DNA of 10,054 nt. It comes from Porticoccaceae bacterium. Lineage in GTDB: Bacteria; Pseudomonadota; Gammaproteobacteria; Pseudomonadales; Porticoccaceae. Below, one piece after another: positions 1 to 6,721 of the stretch. A program made the position numbers and the translations under genes. The stretch lies in assembly GCA_030590275.1 (NCBI GenBank), contig JAUUYV010000026.1:1-10054 (forward strand), read 5' to 3'. Below the pieces are notes generated by a model. It worked only from the letters and a program-made list of their open reading frames with translations, did not search any database and had not been told where the DNA came from. Numbering within the stretch: position 1 is the stretch's first letter; every line of letters begins with the position of its first letter.

Positions 1-1593
1 ATCCAGATGAATCCCTTCTGGATGTAAAAGGTCCAAAGCTTCAAGTGTGGAATCGGTACTGGTACCAAAAAAGATCACACCATCAGTCGTCGCTTGCTTA
101 TCCTTATACAACTCAGGTGCAGGCACATAATCTTTCGCAGTTTCCCACTTGGCTAATAAGCGTTCCATATTACGCTCATAGGCATCGCTGTCCTCAGTAT
201 AAATAGCATACTCATCCCGCGAGGTTCCCCGAGTAAAAAAACTACCTTTGGTAGGGTGGGTCCCGGGTAAGGTGCGATAACAAATACCATCGCCATCCAC
301 ATCCAGATAGCGACCAAATCGCTCCTCCAGATCCTCCAGCTCCTGAGCATTGAGCACCTTCCCACGGTCGTAACTGCGGGTGTCATCCCATACTAAGGGA
401 TCGCTCATATTATCGTTCATACCCAGGTCAAGGTCGGAAAGGACAATAACGGGCGTTTGCAATCGATCCGCCAAATCAAAACTATCTGCCGCCATTTCAA
501 AACACTCGTGGGGCGTAGCCGGAAACAGCAGCACATGCCTGGTGTCGCCGTGGGAAGCATAAGCTGCCGCCAAAATATCGGACTGTTGGGTTCGAGTAGG
601 CATACCGGTAGAGGGTCCCGATCGCTGAATATCGAACAGTACTACGGGAACCTCGGCAAAATAGGCCAGACCAAGGAATTCGCTCATCAGCGAGACACCC
701 GGCCCCGAAGTTGCGGTAAAAGCCCGCGCGCCATTCCAGCTTGCTCCGATGGCCATACCTATGGCAGCCAATTCGTCTTCCGCCTGAGCGATAGCAAATT
801 TTTTCTGCCCAGAACCGGGGTCAATACGCAAGCGAGTAGCGTATTTCTCGAATTCTTCCACCATTGAGGTTGATGGGGTAATCGGGTACCAGCCCACCAC
901 CGTCGCTCCACCATACACGGCACCCAGGCCGAGAGCCGCATTACCTTCCATTAAAATACGGTCACCAACGGCATCGCTCCGTTCCAGACGAATCCCGAGA
1001 GGGCACTGATAGTGCTCCTGAGCATACTGATAACCCAGCTCAAGGGCGTGAATATTTGGCGCTATTAGTTTTTCCTTGCCCTTAAATTGCTCCCCTACCA
1101 GGTCGCGGAGCACATTAAATTCGATACTAAGTAAGGCCGATAGCGCCCCTACGTAAATAACATTTTTAAACAGTTGACGCTGTCGCGGGTCGGTATATTC
1201 CTGCAGGCAAATCGCAGTGAGCGGCAGACCAATAAACTGCACATCATCGCGCATCAAACGTAAATCTATCTGCTTGGTGTTGTCGTAAATAAAATAACCG
1301 CCTGACTCCAGGTCCTGAATATCACGAGCCATACTTTGCGGATTAACGCACACCACGGCATCGATGCCACCACGCCGCCCCAGATAACCTTTTTCGCTAA
1401 CACGAACCTCATACCAGGTGGGTAAGCCCTGAATATTCGATGGAAATATATTTTTTGGGCTTACCGGAATTCCCATGCGAAAGATCGACTTCGCAAACAT
1501 ATTATTAGCACTGGCCGAACCAGTGCCGTTAACATTAGCGAAGCGGATTACGAAATCGTTAAGGCCTTCGATAGGTTTCATAGCACGACTCAT
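1..1593 (-). CDS. korA: 2-oxoacid:ferredoxin oxidoreductase, fused gamma-alpha subunit (KorA type), 3' end cut by window
   Basis: This subunit belongs to the CoA-dependent oxidoreductases that interconvert 2-oxoacids (2-oxoglutarate is the usual KorA substrate) with acyl-CoA, CO2 and reduced ferredoxin in the cytoplasm. I translated 531 open codons from ATG 1593 to the left edge. A gamma domain fills about residues 10-195 (FANVNGTGSASAN at 18-30). The alpha pyrimidine-binding domain follows, with YPITPST at 236-242, TSGPGVSLM at 295-303 and QRSGPSTGMPTRTQQSD at 323-339. A DxDxDG loop lies at 431-436, and the C-terminal domain begins near residue 500. Only some tens of residues should be missing. 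The start overlaps the stop of the upstream gene as ATGA, implying translational coupling; ATG 1581 is a weaker alternative start. The subunit has no iron-sulfur motif, so cluster-bearing partners must be separate: the GltD-like neighbour and a beta subunit expected just left of the window. Substrate is inferred and could be another 2-oxoacid. Confidence 0.9.
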   Translation of the reverse strand, partial: MSRAMKPIEGLNDFVIRFANVNGTGSASANNMFAKSIFRMGIPVSPKNIFPSNIQGLPTWYEVRVSEKGYLGRRGGIDAVVCVNPQSMARDIQDLESGGYFIYDNTKQIDLRLMRDDVQFIGLPLTAICLQEYTDPRQRQLFKNVIYVGALSALLSIEFNVLRDLVGEQFKGKEKLIAPNIHALELGYQYAQEHYQCPLGIRLERSDAVGDRILMEGNAALGLGAVYGGATVVGWYPITPSTSMVEEFEKYATRLRIDPGSGQKKFAIAQAEDELAAIGMAIGASWNGARAFTATSGPGVSLMSEFLGLAYFAEVPVVLFDIQRSGPSTGMPTRTQQSDILAAAYASHGDTRHVLLFPATPHECFEMAADSFDLADRLQTPVIVLSDLDLGMNDNMSDPLVWDDTRSYDRGKVLNAQELEDLEERFGRYLDVDGDGICYRTLPGTHPTKGSFFTRGTSRDEYAIYTEDSDAYERNMERLLAKWETAKDYVPAPELYKDKQATTDGVIFFGTSTDSTLEALDLLHPEGIHLD

Positions 1594-3368
1594 AACACCG
1601 AGGCCTTAGTGACCTCATAAAGAAATTTCTGCATATCCCATGCCGAAGTAGGACAACGTTCCGCACAAAGACCACAGTGCAGACACACATCTTCATCCTT
1701 AACCATAATACGTCCAGTTTTGAGCGTATCAGACACATAGAGTGCCTGGTCCTGGTTTTTCGCTGGCATACGCAGGTTTTTCCGCAAAGCGCCCTCTTCA
1801 TCGTTATTGATAAAGTTTATGCAATCTGTCGGGCAGATATCCATGCAGGCGTCACATTCAATACAACGCACTTCGGAAAATACTGTTTGTACATCGCAGT
1901 TCAAACAACGTTCCGCCTCTTTAAAGGCAGTAGACACATCAAAACCCAGCTCGACTTCCAGCCGACGATCCTTCAGCGCCGCCTGTTTCTCGGCATGAGG
2001 AACCTTGTAACGCAGGTCGTCCTCAATCTGACTATCGTAGCTCCACTCGTGAATACCCATTTTTTGACTGGTCAAATTGGTATTCGGCGGCGGCCGTTTT
2101 GTGAGGCTTTCACCCCGACAAAACGCATCAATGGAAATCGCAGCCTGATGACCATGGGCCACAGCGGTAATAATATTTTTCGGCCCAAAGGCTGAATCAC
2201 CACCGAAAAAGACTTTCGGGTTAGTCGATTGAAAGGTAGCAGGATCTACTTTCGGCATTCCCCACTGGTCAAAACTAATATCAATATCCCGCTCAACCCA
2301 CGGAAACGCATTCTCCTGACCAATGGCCATCAATACTTCGTCACAGGGGTAAAATGCTAGTTCTTCGCCAGTGGATATTAAGGTGCGTTTACCCGAATCA
2401 TTGTACTGAGCTTTTACTCGATCAAACTTCATACCCACTAACTTGCCATCTTCCAGGACAAATTCGTGGGGAACGTGATTATCGATAATCGGAATATCTT
2501 CGGCGATGGCGTCCTCTTTCTCCCAGGGAGAGGCTTTCATATCAGCAAAGGGACTGCGCACAATCACCTTGACCTCCTCGCCACCCAGGCGACGCGCAGT
2601 CCGGCAACAATCCATGGCAGTATTACCACCACCCAGCACGATCACGCGCTTACCAATACTCTTAGTGTGCTCAAAGGCCACACTACCCAGCCAGTCAATA
2701 CCGATATGAATCGCCGCATCCGCTTTTTTCCGGCCCGGTAATTTCGGTAAATCACGCCCCCGAGGTGCCCCAGAACCCACAAAAACAGTATCGTAGCCCT
2801 TGTTCAAAAGCCCCTTCAAACTGTCGATATAGGTATCAATATGGCTCACCACACCCCTGTCCAGGATGTAATTAACTTCTTCGTCGAGCACTTCTTCCGG
2901 CAGCCGAAAAGAAGGAATCTGGCTGCGCATAAATCCGCCGCCTTTGCCTTGCTCTTCGTACAAATCAAGCCGATAACCAAGCGGAGCGAGATCTCGCGCT
3001 ACGGTCAACGATGCCGGTCCACCACCTACCAGAGCAACACGCTTGCCATTTTTCTGTGATGGTACTGTAGGAAAGCGGTGGCTAATATCACCCTTGTTAT
3101 CCGCCGCCACTCGCTTAAGACGACAGATAGCGACGGGTTCTTCCTCTACCCGAATACGGCGGCACGCAGGCTCGCAGGGACGATCACAGGTACGGCCCAA
3201 CACACCGGGAAATACGTTAGATTCCCAGTTGACCATATAAGCGTCACTGTAACGCTTGGCTGCGATTAAACGGATATATTCCGGCACCGGGGTATGCGCT
3301 GGACACGCGTGTTGGCAGTCCACCACCCGGTGAAAATATTCTGGGTCTTTTATGTCTGTTGGCTTCAA
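1590..3368 (-). CDS. GltD-like FAD/NAD(P)H oxidoreductase with C-terminal 2x[4Fe-4S] ferredoxin domain
   Basis: This is probably the electron-transfer subunit linking the KorA enzyme to NAD(P)H. Numbering is from TTG 3368 (592 residues). An N-terminal GltD/DPD-type iron-sulfur domain has C18, C22, C61, C65 and C69. The FAD Rossmann motif GGGPAS is at 115-120, the NAD(P)H Rossmann motif GGGNTA at 246-251, and the flavin-closing GGD at 389-391. A RCLNC motif (C488, C491) precedes two ferredoxin motifs, C502-C505-C508-C512 and C562-C565-C568-C572, each CxxCxxCxxxCP. GltD of glutamate synthase is about 470 residues and lacks this ferredoxin tail. By eye against E. coli GltD, the first CxxC and one further Cys of the N-terminal domain are missing. 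There is no upstream in-frame ATG before TAA 3395-3393, so the start is TTG. TTG 3374 lies one base from the GGAGG site, while TTG 3368 has a 7-base spacing and is preferred. Glutamate synthase small subunit is unlikely because no GltB is adjacent. Confidence 0.85.
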   Translation of the reverse strand: MKPTDIKDPEYFHRVVDCQHACPAHTPVPEYIRLIAAKRYSDAYMVNWESNVFPGVLGRTCDRPCEPACRRIRVEEEPVAICRLKRVAADNKGDISHRFPTVPSQKNGKRVALVGGGPASLTVARDLAPLGYRLDLYEEQGKGGGFMRSQIPSFRLPEEVLDEEVNYILDRGVVSHIDTYIDSLKGLLNKGYDTVFVGSGAPRGRDLPKLPGRKKADAAIHIGIDWLGSVAFEHTKSIGKRVIVLGGGNTAMDCCRTARRLGGEEVKVIVRSPFADMKASPWEKEDAIAEDIPIIDNHVPHEFVLEDGKLVGMKFDRVKAQYNDSGKRTLISTGEELAFYPCDEVLMAIGQENAFPWVERDIDISFDQWGMPKVDPATFQSTNPKVFFGGDSAFGPKNIITAVAHGHQAAISIDAFCRGESLTKRPPPNTNLTSQKMGIHEWSYDSQIEDDLRYKVPHAEKQAALKDRRLEVELGFDVSTAFKEAERCLNCDVQTVFSEVRCIECDACMDICPTDCINFINNDEEGALRKNLRMPAKNQDQALYVSDTLKTGRIMVKDEDVCLHCGLCAERCPTSAWDMQKFLYEVTKASVL

Positions 3369-3374
3369 CCTCAA

Positions 3375-3613
3375 ACCTCCGGAGGCCGTGACTTATATGT
3401 TAAGTTTCCACTTGCTTCTAGTTACCTGCACCCTCAACTCTTCGCACCTATAAGCGCACCCCCGACACCGCCGAGGGTCTTTAGAACGAGAGGCATCACA
3501 CTGGAATACAGAACTTAACTGGGTCGTCGGGAACACACTTAAGTCATCCCCGGATAGCCGGATAGATAAGGCAGATACCGTGTACTTGCTAAGGGAGCCA
3601 AGCAAACAAGCTG
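3375..3613 (-). promoter_or_regulatory. Long 5' leader of the kor operon, no recognised riboswitch
   Basis: This stretch lies between the predicted transcription start (near 3613) and the oxidoreductase start, about 240 bases with no convincing gene. Visible elements on the minus strand are a CCGG-CTAT-CCGG hairpin (3550-3561) inside a repeated CTATCCGG, a 6-bp hairpin CCCTCG/CGGGGG with a 7-base loop (3459-3477, one G-T pair), and the palindrome carrying the ribosome binding site. A 70-codon open frame runs from TTG 3605 to 3393 but has no ATG or ribosome binding site. I do not recognise a known riboswitch class. A regulatory role is inferred from length and position only. Confidence 0.35.
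3376..3380 (-). promoter_or_regulatory. Strong Shine-Dalgarno site deciding a TTG start
   Basis: On the minus strand this reads GGAGG, a near-ideal ribosome binding site. It lies 7 bases before TTG 3368 but only 1 base before TTG 3374, which favours 3368. It is the right half of the perfect 10-base palindrome CCTCCGGAGG (3376-3385), so partial occlusion by RNA pairing is possible but unproven. Confidence 0.6.
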
Positions 3614-3619
3614 GGCGCT

Positions 3620-3648
3620 TTTATACCTCAAATTCGCCAATCTTGCAA
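3620..3648 (-). promoter_or_regulatory. Sigma-70 promoter for the kor operon
   Basis: On the minus strand, -35 TTGCAA (3648-3643, 4 of 6 consensus bases) is separated by exactly 17 bases from -10 TATAAA (3625-3620, 5 of 6). It sits after the terminator of the upstream prpE-like gene and points at the oxidoreductase/korA pair. Expected start of transcription is near 3613. Confidence 0.6.
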
Positions 3649-3693
3649 ATAAGAATTAGTGTCAACTACTGCCAGGACAATCCGAATTCGCTT

Positions 3694-3726
3694 AAAAATC
3701 CCCTTTGCAATTATTAAGTTAAGGGG
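3694..3726 (-). terminator. Likely intrinsic terminator of the prpE-like gene
   Basis: On the minus strand CCCCTT (3726-3721) can pair with AAGGGG (3705-3700) around a 15-base loop, and ATTTTT follows directly (3699-3694). The 5' arm lies in the last codons of the synthetase gene and the stop codon lies in the loop. The stem is only 6 bp and the loop is large, so strength is uncertain. Its position, just before a promoter for the next operon, supports the call. Confidence 0.5.
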
Positions 3727-5612
3727 TACCCAAGGGTAAACAGAGACGCCGTAATTTCATCCAGTATCACCGGATCGTCGATGGTCGCCGGCAGCTTCCA
3801 TACTTCCTTATCAGCGATCTTCCGCATCGTCGCCCGCAACACCTTTCCAGAGCGAGTTTTCGGTAAACGTTTAACCACAACGCAGAGTTTAAAGGCGGCC
3901 ACAGGACCGATCTTCTCGCGTACTAACAGGATAGACTCCTTGCAGATTTCATCGTCCGATCGATTTACACCGTCGTTAAGGACGATCATCCCCAGCGGCA
4001 ACTGCCCCTTGAGCTCATCGGCCACACCAATGACAGCACATTCAGCAACATCGGGATGAGCAGCCAGCACCTCCTCCATGGCACCAGTAGACAAACGATG
4101 TCCAGCAACGTTAATCACATCGTCGGTACGAGCCATCACAAAGACATAACCAGCTTCGTCGATGTAGCCCGCGTCACCGGTTTCATAGTAACCGGGAAAA
4201 GTAGCGAAGTAAGACGAGACAAAGCGCTCATCATTACCCCACAGCGTGGTAAAACTCCCCGGCGGCAATGGTAATTTCAGCACCAGAGCACCAATATCAC
4301 CCGCAGGCAGCTCATTACCATCCCCGTCCAGTACTTTTAGAGCAAAACCGGGTACCGGCTTGGTGGGCGAACCAGGTACCACTGGTAGTAATTCGATACC
4401 TCGGCAGTTGGCGCAGGCTGGCCAACCCAGCTCGGTTTGCCACCAATGGTCGATAACGGGAATCCCCAGTTTGTCACTCGCCCAACTCAAGGTATCGGGG
4501 TCACAGCGTTCTCCAGCCAGAAACAAAGTCTCGAAATCGCTTAAATCGTAAGCATTAAGATAGTTACCGCTGGGATCTTCCTTTTTGATCGCGCGAAAAG
4601 CCGTAGGCGCAGTAAAAAATGCCTTAACTCCGTACTCAGAAATCACCCGCCAATAAGCTCCGGGATCGGGAGTACCCACCGGTTTTCCCTCATAGAGGAT
4701 CGAAGTACTACCATTAAACAGAGGTCCGTAGACTATGTAAGAATGCCCGACCACCCAGCCCACATCAGAAGCAGCCCAGAACACATCGCCCGGATCAAGC
4801 CCATAGACATTTTTCATGCTCCAGTGCAGGGACACTGCACATCCACCGGTATCGCGCACCACACCTTTGGGCTCGCCCGTAGTGCCGGAGGTATAAAGCA
4901 CATACAGTGGGTGTCCTGCTGCCACCGGTTCACAGGCAGTGGGCGAGGCCGCAGCCTCCACTTCACCCCAATCGAGATCCCGACCCGCGATCATCTCCGC
5001 AACCATTTCCTGCCGCTGTAATATGATGCAGGTATCCGGTTTATGAGCCGATAACTCTATGGCTTCATCCAACAGAGGCTTATAGGGAACCAGACGCCCG
5101 GGCTCAATTCCACAAGATGCAGCCAACACCATTTTAGCCTGTACATCGTCAATTCTTACCGCCAGCTCATTGGCGGCAAAGCCACCGAAGACCACCGAGT
5201 GAATTGCCCCAATTCGCGCACAGGCCAGCATAGCAATAGCGGCCTCTGGCACCATCGGCATATAAACAATTACCCGATCGCCCTTTTCAATACCACGGGC
5301 CTTCAGAGCGCCCGCAAAACAGGAGACCCTTTCCAGTAATTCCCGATAGGTGAAACTCTGCCGGGTATCGGTAACCGGACTATCGTAAATTAATGCCAGT
5401 TGATCGGCGCGCCCGCCTTCCACATGGCGATCGAGAGCGTTATAACAGGCGTTGAGTACACCATCGGGAAACCACTTGATAAAAGGTGGTTCATTATCAT
5501 CAACAATGATTTCCGGCTCGGTATACCAGTCAATACCGCTTGAAGCCTGCCGCCAAAATGCTTCAGGATCGTCACAGGAATGCTGATAAACCACATCATA
5601 TTCTCCCGCCAT
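3714..5612 (-). CDS. prpE: Propionyl-CoA synthetase-type acyl-CoA synthetase (PrpE/ACSS3 family)
   Basis: The enzyme is an AMP-forming ligase turning propionate, or a similar short-chain acid, plus ATP and CoA into acyl-CoA in the cytoplasm. Numbering is from ATG 5612 (632 residues, close to the 628 of enteric PrpE). Motifs are YTSGTTGEPKGV at 240-251, the PrpE/ACSS3-like stretch VFWAASDVGWVVGHSYIVYG near 277-296, WWQTE at 390-394, YETGD at 476-480, ARTDD at 494-498, and KTRSGK at 585-590, whose last Lys is the expected catalytic and acetylatable residue. The Thr usually following WWQTE is Leu here (WWQTELGW). ATG 5630 is 18 bases upstream but has no spaced ribosome binding site. ATG 5612 has GGAGAGG (5622-5628) 9 bases ahead, so I prefer it. 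No methylcitrate-cycle gene is adjacent. Acetyl-CoA synthetase is the alternative, less likely from the RDTGG and VFWAASDVGW stretches. Confidence 0.88.
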   Translation of the reverse strand: MAGEYDVVYQHSCDDPEAFWRQASSGIDWYTEPEIIVDDNEPPFIKWFPDGVLNACYNALDRHVEGGRADQLALIYDSPVTDTRQSFTYRELLERVSCFAGALKARGIEKGDRVIVYMPMVPEAAIAMLACARIGAIHSVVFGGFAANELAVRIDDVQAKMVLAASCGIEPGRLVPYKPLLDEAIELSAHKPDTCIILQRQEMVAEMIAGRDLDWGEVEAAASPTACEPVAAGHPLYVLYTSGTTGEPKGVVRDTGGCAVSLHWSMKNVYGLDPGDVFWAASDVGWVVGHSYIVYGPLFNGSTSILYEGKPVGTPDPGAYWRVISEYGVKAFFTAPTAFRAIKKEDPSGNYLNAYDLSDFETLFLAGERCDPDTLSWASDKLGIPVIDHWWQTELGWPACANCRGIELLPVVPGSPTKPVPGFALKVLDGDGNELPAGDIGALVLKLPLPPGSFTTLWGNDERFVSSYFATFPGYYETGDAGYIDEAGYVFVMARTDDVINVAGHRLSTGAMEEVLAAHPDVAECAVIGVADELKGQLPLGMIVLNDGVNRSDDEICKESILLVREKIGPVAAFKLCVVVKRLPKTRSGKVLRATMRKIADKEVWKLPATIDDPVILDEITASLFTLGYPLT

Positions 5613-5621
5613 ATCGCTACA

Positions 5622-5628
5622 CCTCTCC
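5622..5628 (-). promoter_or_regulatory. Ribosome binding site deciding the prpE-like start
   Basis: The minus strand reads GGAGAGG, 9 bases before ATG 5612. The upstream ATG 5630 actually overlaps the first bases of this site and has only AGG immediately touching it, so the shorter protein is favoured. Confidence 0.55.
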
Positions 5629-5651
5629 ATCCTAAAAAATGATCAATTTGC

Positions 5652-5666
5652 TTTAAACAGTTTAAA
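5652..5666 (-). promoter_or_regulatory. Perfect 15-base palindrome, candidate operator upstream of prpE-like gene
   Basis: The site is TTTAAAC-T-GTTTAAA on the minus strand, 7-bp arms around a single base, about 40 bases ahead of the synthetase start. One central base is typical of a dimeric-repressor DNA site rather than an RNA hairpin. It is AT-rich, so chance occurrence is not excluded. No clear -35/-10 pair could be fixed nearby. The regulator is unknown. Confidence 0.35.
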
Positions 5667-5700
5667 AATTCATACCGAATAATGGAGTAATTAACATACT

Positions 5701-6525
5701 TTAATCCGGCAAGGGCATTTCCGTACCGCAAAACTTACAATGCGCGGCATCACCATCGTGACCGCGTCCGCCACAAGCCTGACACACTCGACACTGCCGC
5801 TCCCGGCCCATCTCTCCGGCTAATTCCGCCGTAACAATACCCGTCGGAATTGCAATAATAGAATAACCTAACAACATCGCCAGAACCGAAATCATCTGCC
5901 CTAATACCGTTTGCGGCGTAATGTCGCCATAGCCCACTGTGGTAATCGTTACGATGGTCCAGTAAATACTTTTCGGGATACTGGTAAAGCCGTGTTCGGG
6001 CCCCTCCACGACATACATTAAGCTGCCAAATATAAAACTTAAAACAATAACCGTGAAAAAAAAGACCAATATTTTCCTTCTCGCCAAATACAGCGCTCGA
6101 AGCAAGATGTTTGCCTCCGCCAGGTACCGAACCAGTTTGAATACCCGAAAAACCCGCAATACCCGAATCATACGAATAATCAAGAGGTAATTAGCGCCAG
6201 TGATCACCAAAGCCAGATAGGAAGGCACAATAGATATCAGATCAATTACGCCAAAAAAACTGAACATATATCGAAGTGGTCGATCCGCAATATAAATACG
6301 CAAAAAATATTCTATGGTGAACAGTAAAGTAAACATCCACTCCAGATAGAAAAACCACTGGCCGTAGCGCAGGTGCAGAGCTTCCACAGAATCGAGCACC
6401 ACTGCCGCCACACTAAGCAGAATGGCGTAAAGCAACACCACATCAAATAATTTTCCGGCAGGCGTATCCGTCCCAAAGACGATTAATCCCAGTCTGTCGC
6501 GCAAGCTATTTGGCTTTACTCGCAT
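5701..6525 (-). CDS. Voltage-gated K+ channel with C-terminal zinc ribbon
   Basis: This is an inner-membrane six-helix channel of the voltage-gated superfamily, likely potassium-selective. In 274 residues I see S1 (about 27-45), S2 (58-78), S3 (88-108), and S4 with regularly spaced charges R118, R121, R124, R127, K130 and R133. S5 (150-172) is followed by a pore loop with the selectivity filter TVGYGD at 196-201 and S6 (207-232). The cytoplasmic tail holds a zinc-ribbon-like knuckle: C248-x2-C251, GHD at 255-257, C263-x2-C266, with an extra C245. The ATG at 6525 is preceded by AAGG-rich sequence (AAAGGTAAGG), an adequate ribosome binding site. The gene lies 88 bases upstream of the prpE-like gene on the same strand and diverges from the permease. 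Physiological role (membrane potential or osmotic response) cannot be read from sequence. Confidence 0.9.
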   Translation of the reverse strand: MRVKPNSLRDRLGLIVFGTDTPAGKLFDVVLLYAILLSVAAVVLDSVEALHLRYGQWFFYLEWMFTLLFTIEYFLRIYIADRPLRYMFSFFGVIDLISIVPSYLALVITGANYLLIIRMIRVLRVFRVFKLVRYLAEANILLRALYLARRKILVFFFTVIVLSFIFGSLMYVVEGPEHGFTSIPKSIYWTIVTITTVGYGDITPQTVLGQMISVLAMLLGYSIIAIPTGIVTAELAGEMGRERQCRVCQACGGRGHDGDAAHCKFCGTEMPLPD

Positions 6526-6721
6526 TCATCCTTACCTTTATGTTAATCACTATTGCTTATGCGAACCGGGACTACGAACAAGCCGTCTTCCAACATAACA
6601 ATCAATATAACAACGGTTTTCTGTCCACAGGTATATAAAATTACCATTATAACCAGAGGACAGCCGCTATAATCTTAATCCACCGTGATCGATCTTCTAA
6701 ATCAAAAGCACATCGGAAGCT
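6526..6721. promoter_or_regulatory. Divergent promoter region between channel and permease
   Basis: These 196 bases must drive both the channel (minus) and the permease (plus). On the plus strand a perfect -10 TATAAT lies at 6668-6673, about 48 bases before the permease start, but the -35 position (CATTAT at 6645-6650) is poor. On the minus strand TATAAT (6652-6647) and TATATT (6608-6603) are candidate -10 boxes, also without good -35 boxes. Weak -35 elements suggest activator dependence, which is only an inference. The heptamer ATAACAA occurs twice close together (6595-6601 and 6607-6613). Confidence 0.4.

Noticed and set aside
457..867. 136-codon open frame on the plus strand
   Set aside because: It is antisense to clearly conserved KorA sequence, has no recognisable domain, and follows from codon bias of the real gene.
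1677..2195. 172-codon open frame on the plus strand
   Set aside because: It lies opposite the ferredoxin and C-terminal flavoprotein regions of the oxidoreductase; the translation resembles no protein family I know.
1590..3374. Annotation as glutamate synthase small subunit
   Set aside because: The protein has a ferredoxin tail absent from GltD, is coupled to korA, and no large GltB subunit is nearby.
3393..3605. 70-codon minus-strand frame in the kor leader, with several Cys (possible leader peptide)
   Set aside because: It begins with TTG, has no internal ATG and no ribosome binding site. I treat the stretch as leader RNA.
5390..5731. 113-codon minus-strand frame bridging channel and prpE-like gene
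   Set aside because: It is a shifted frame of the PrpE-like N-terminus, whose own frame is strongly conserved.
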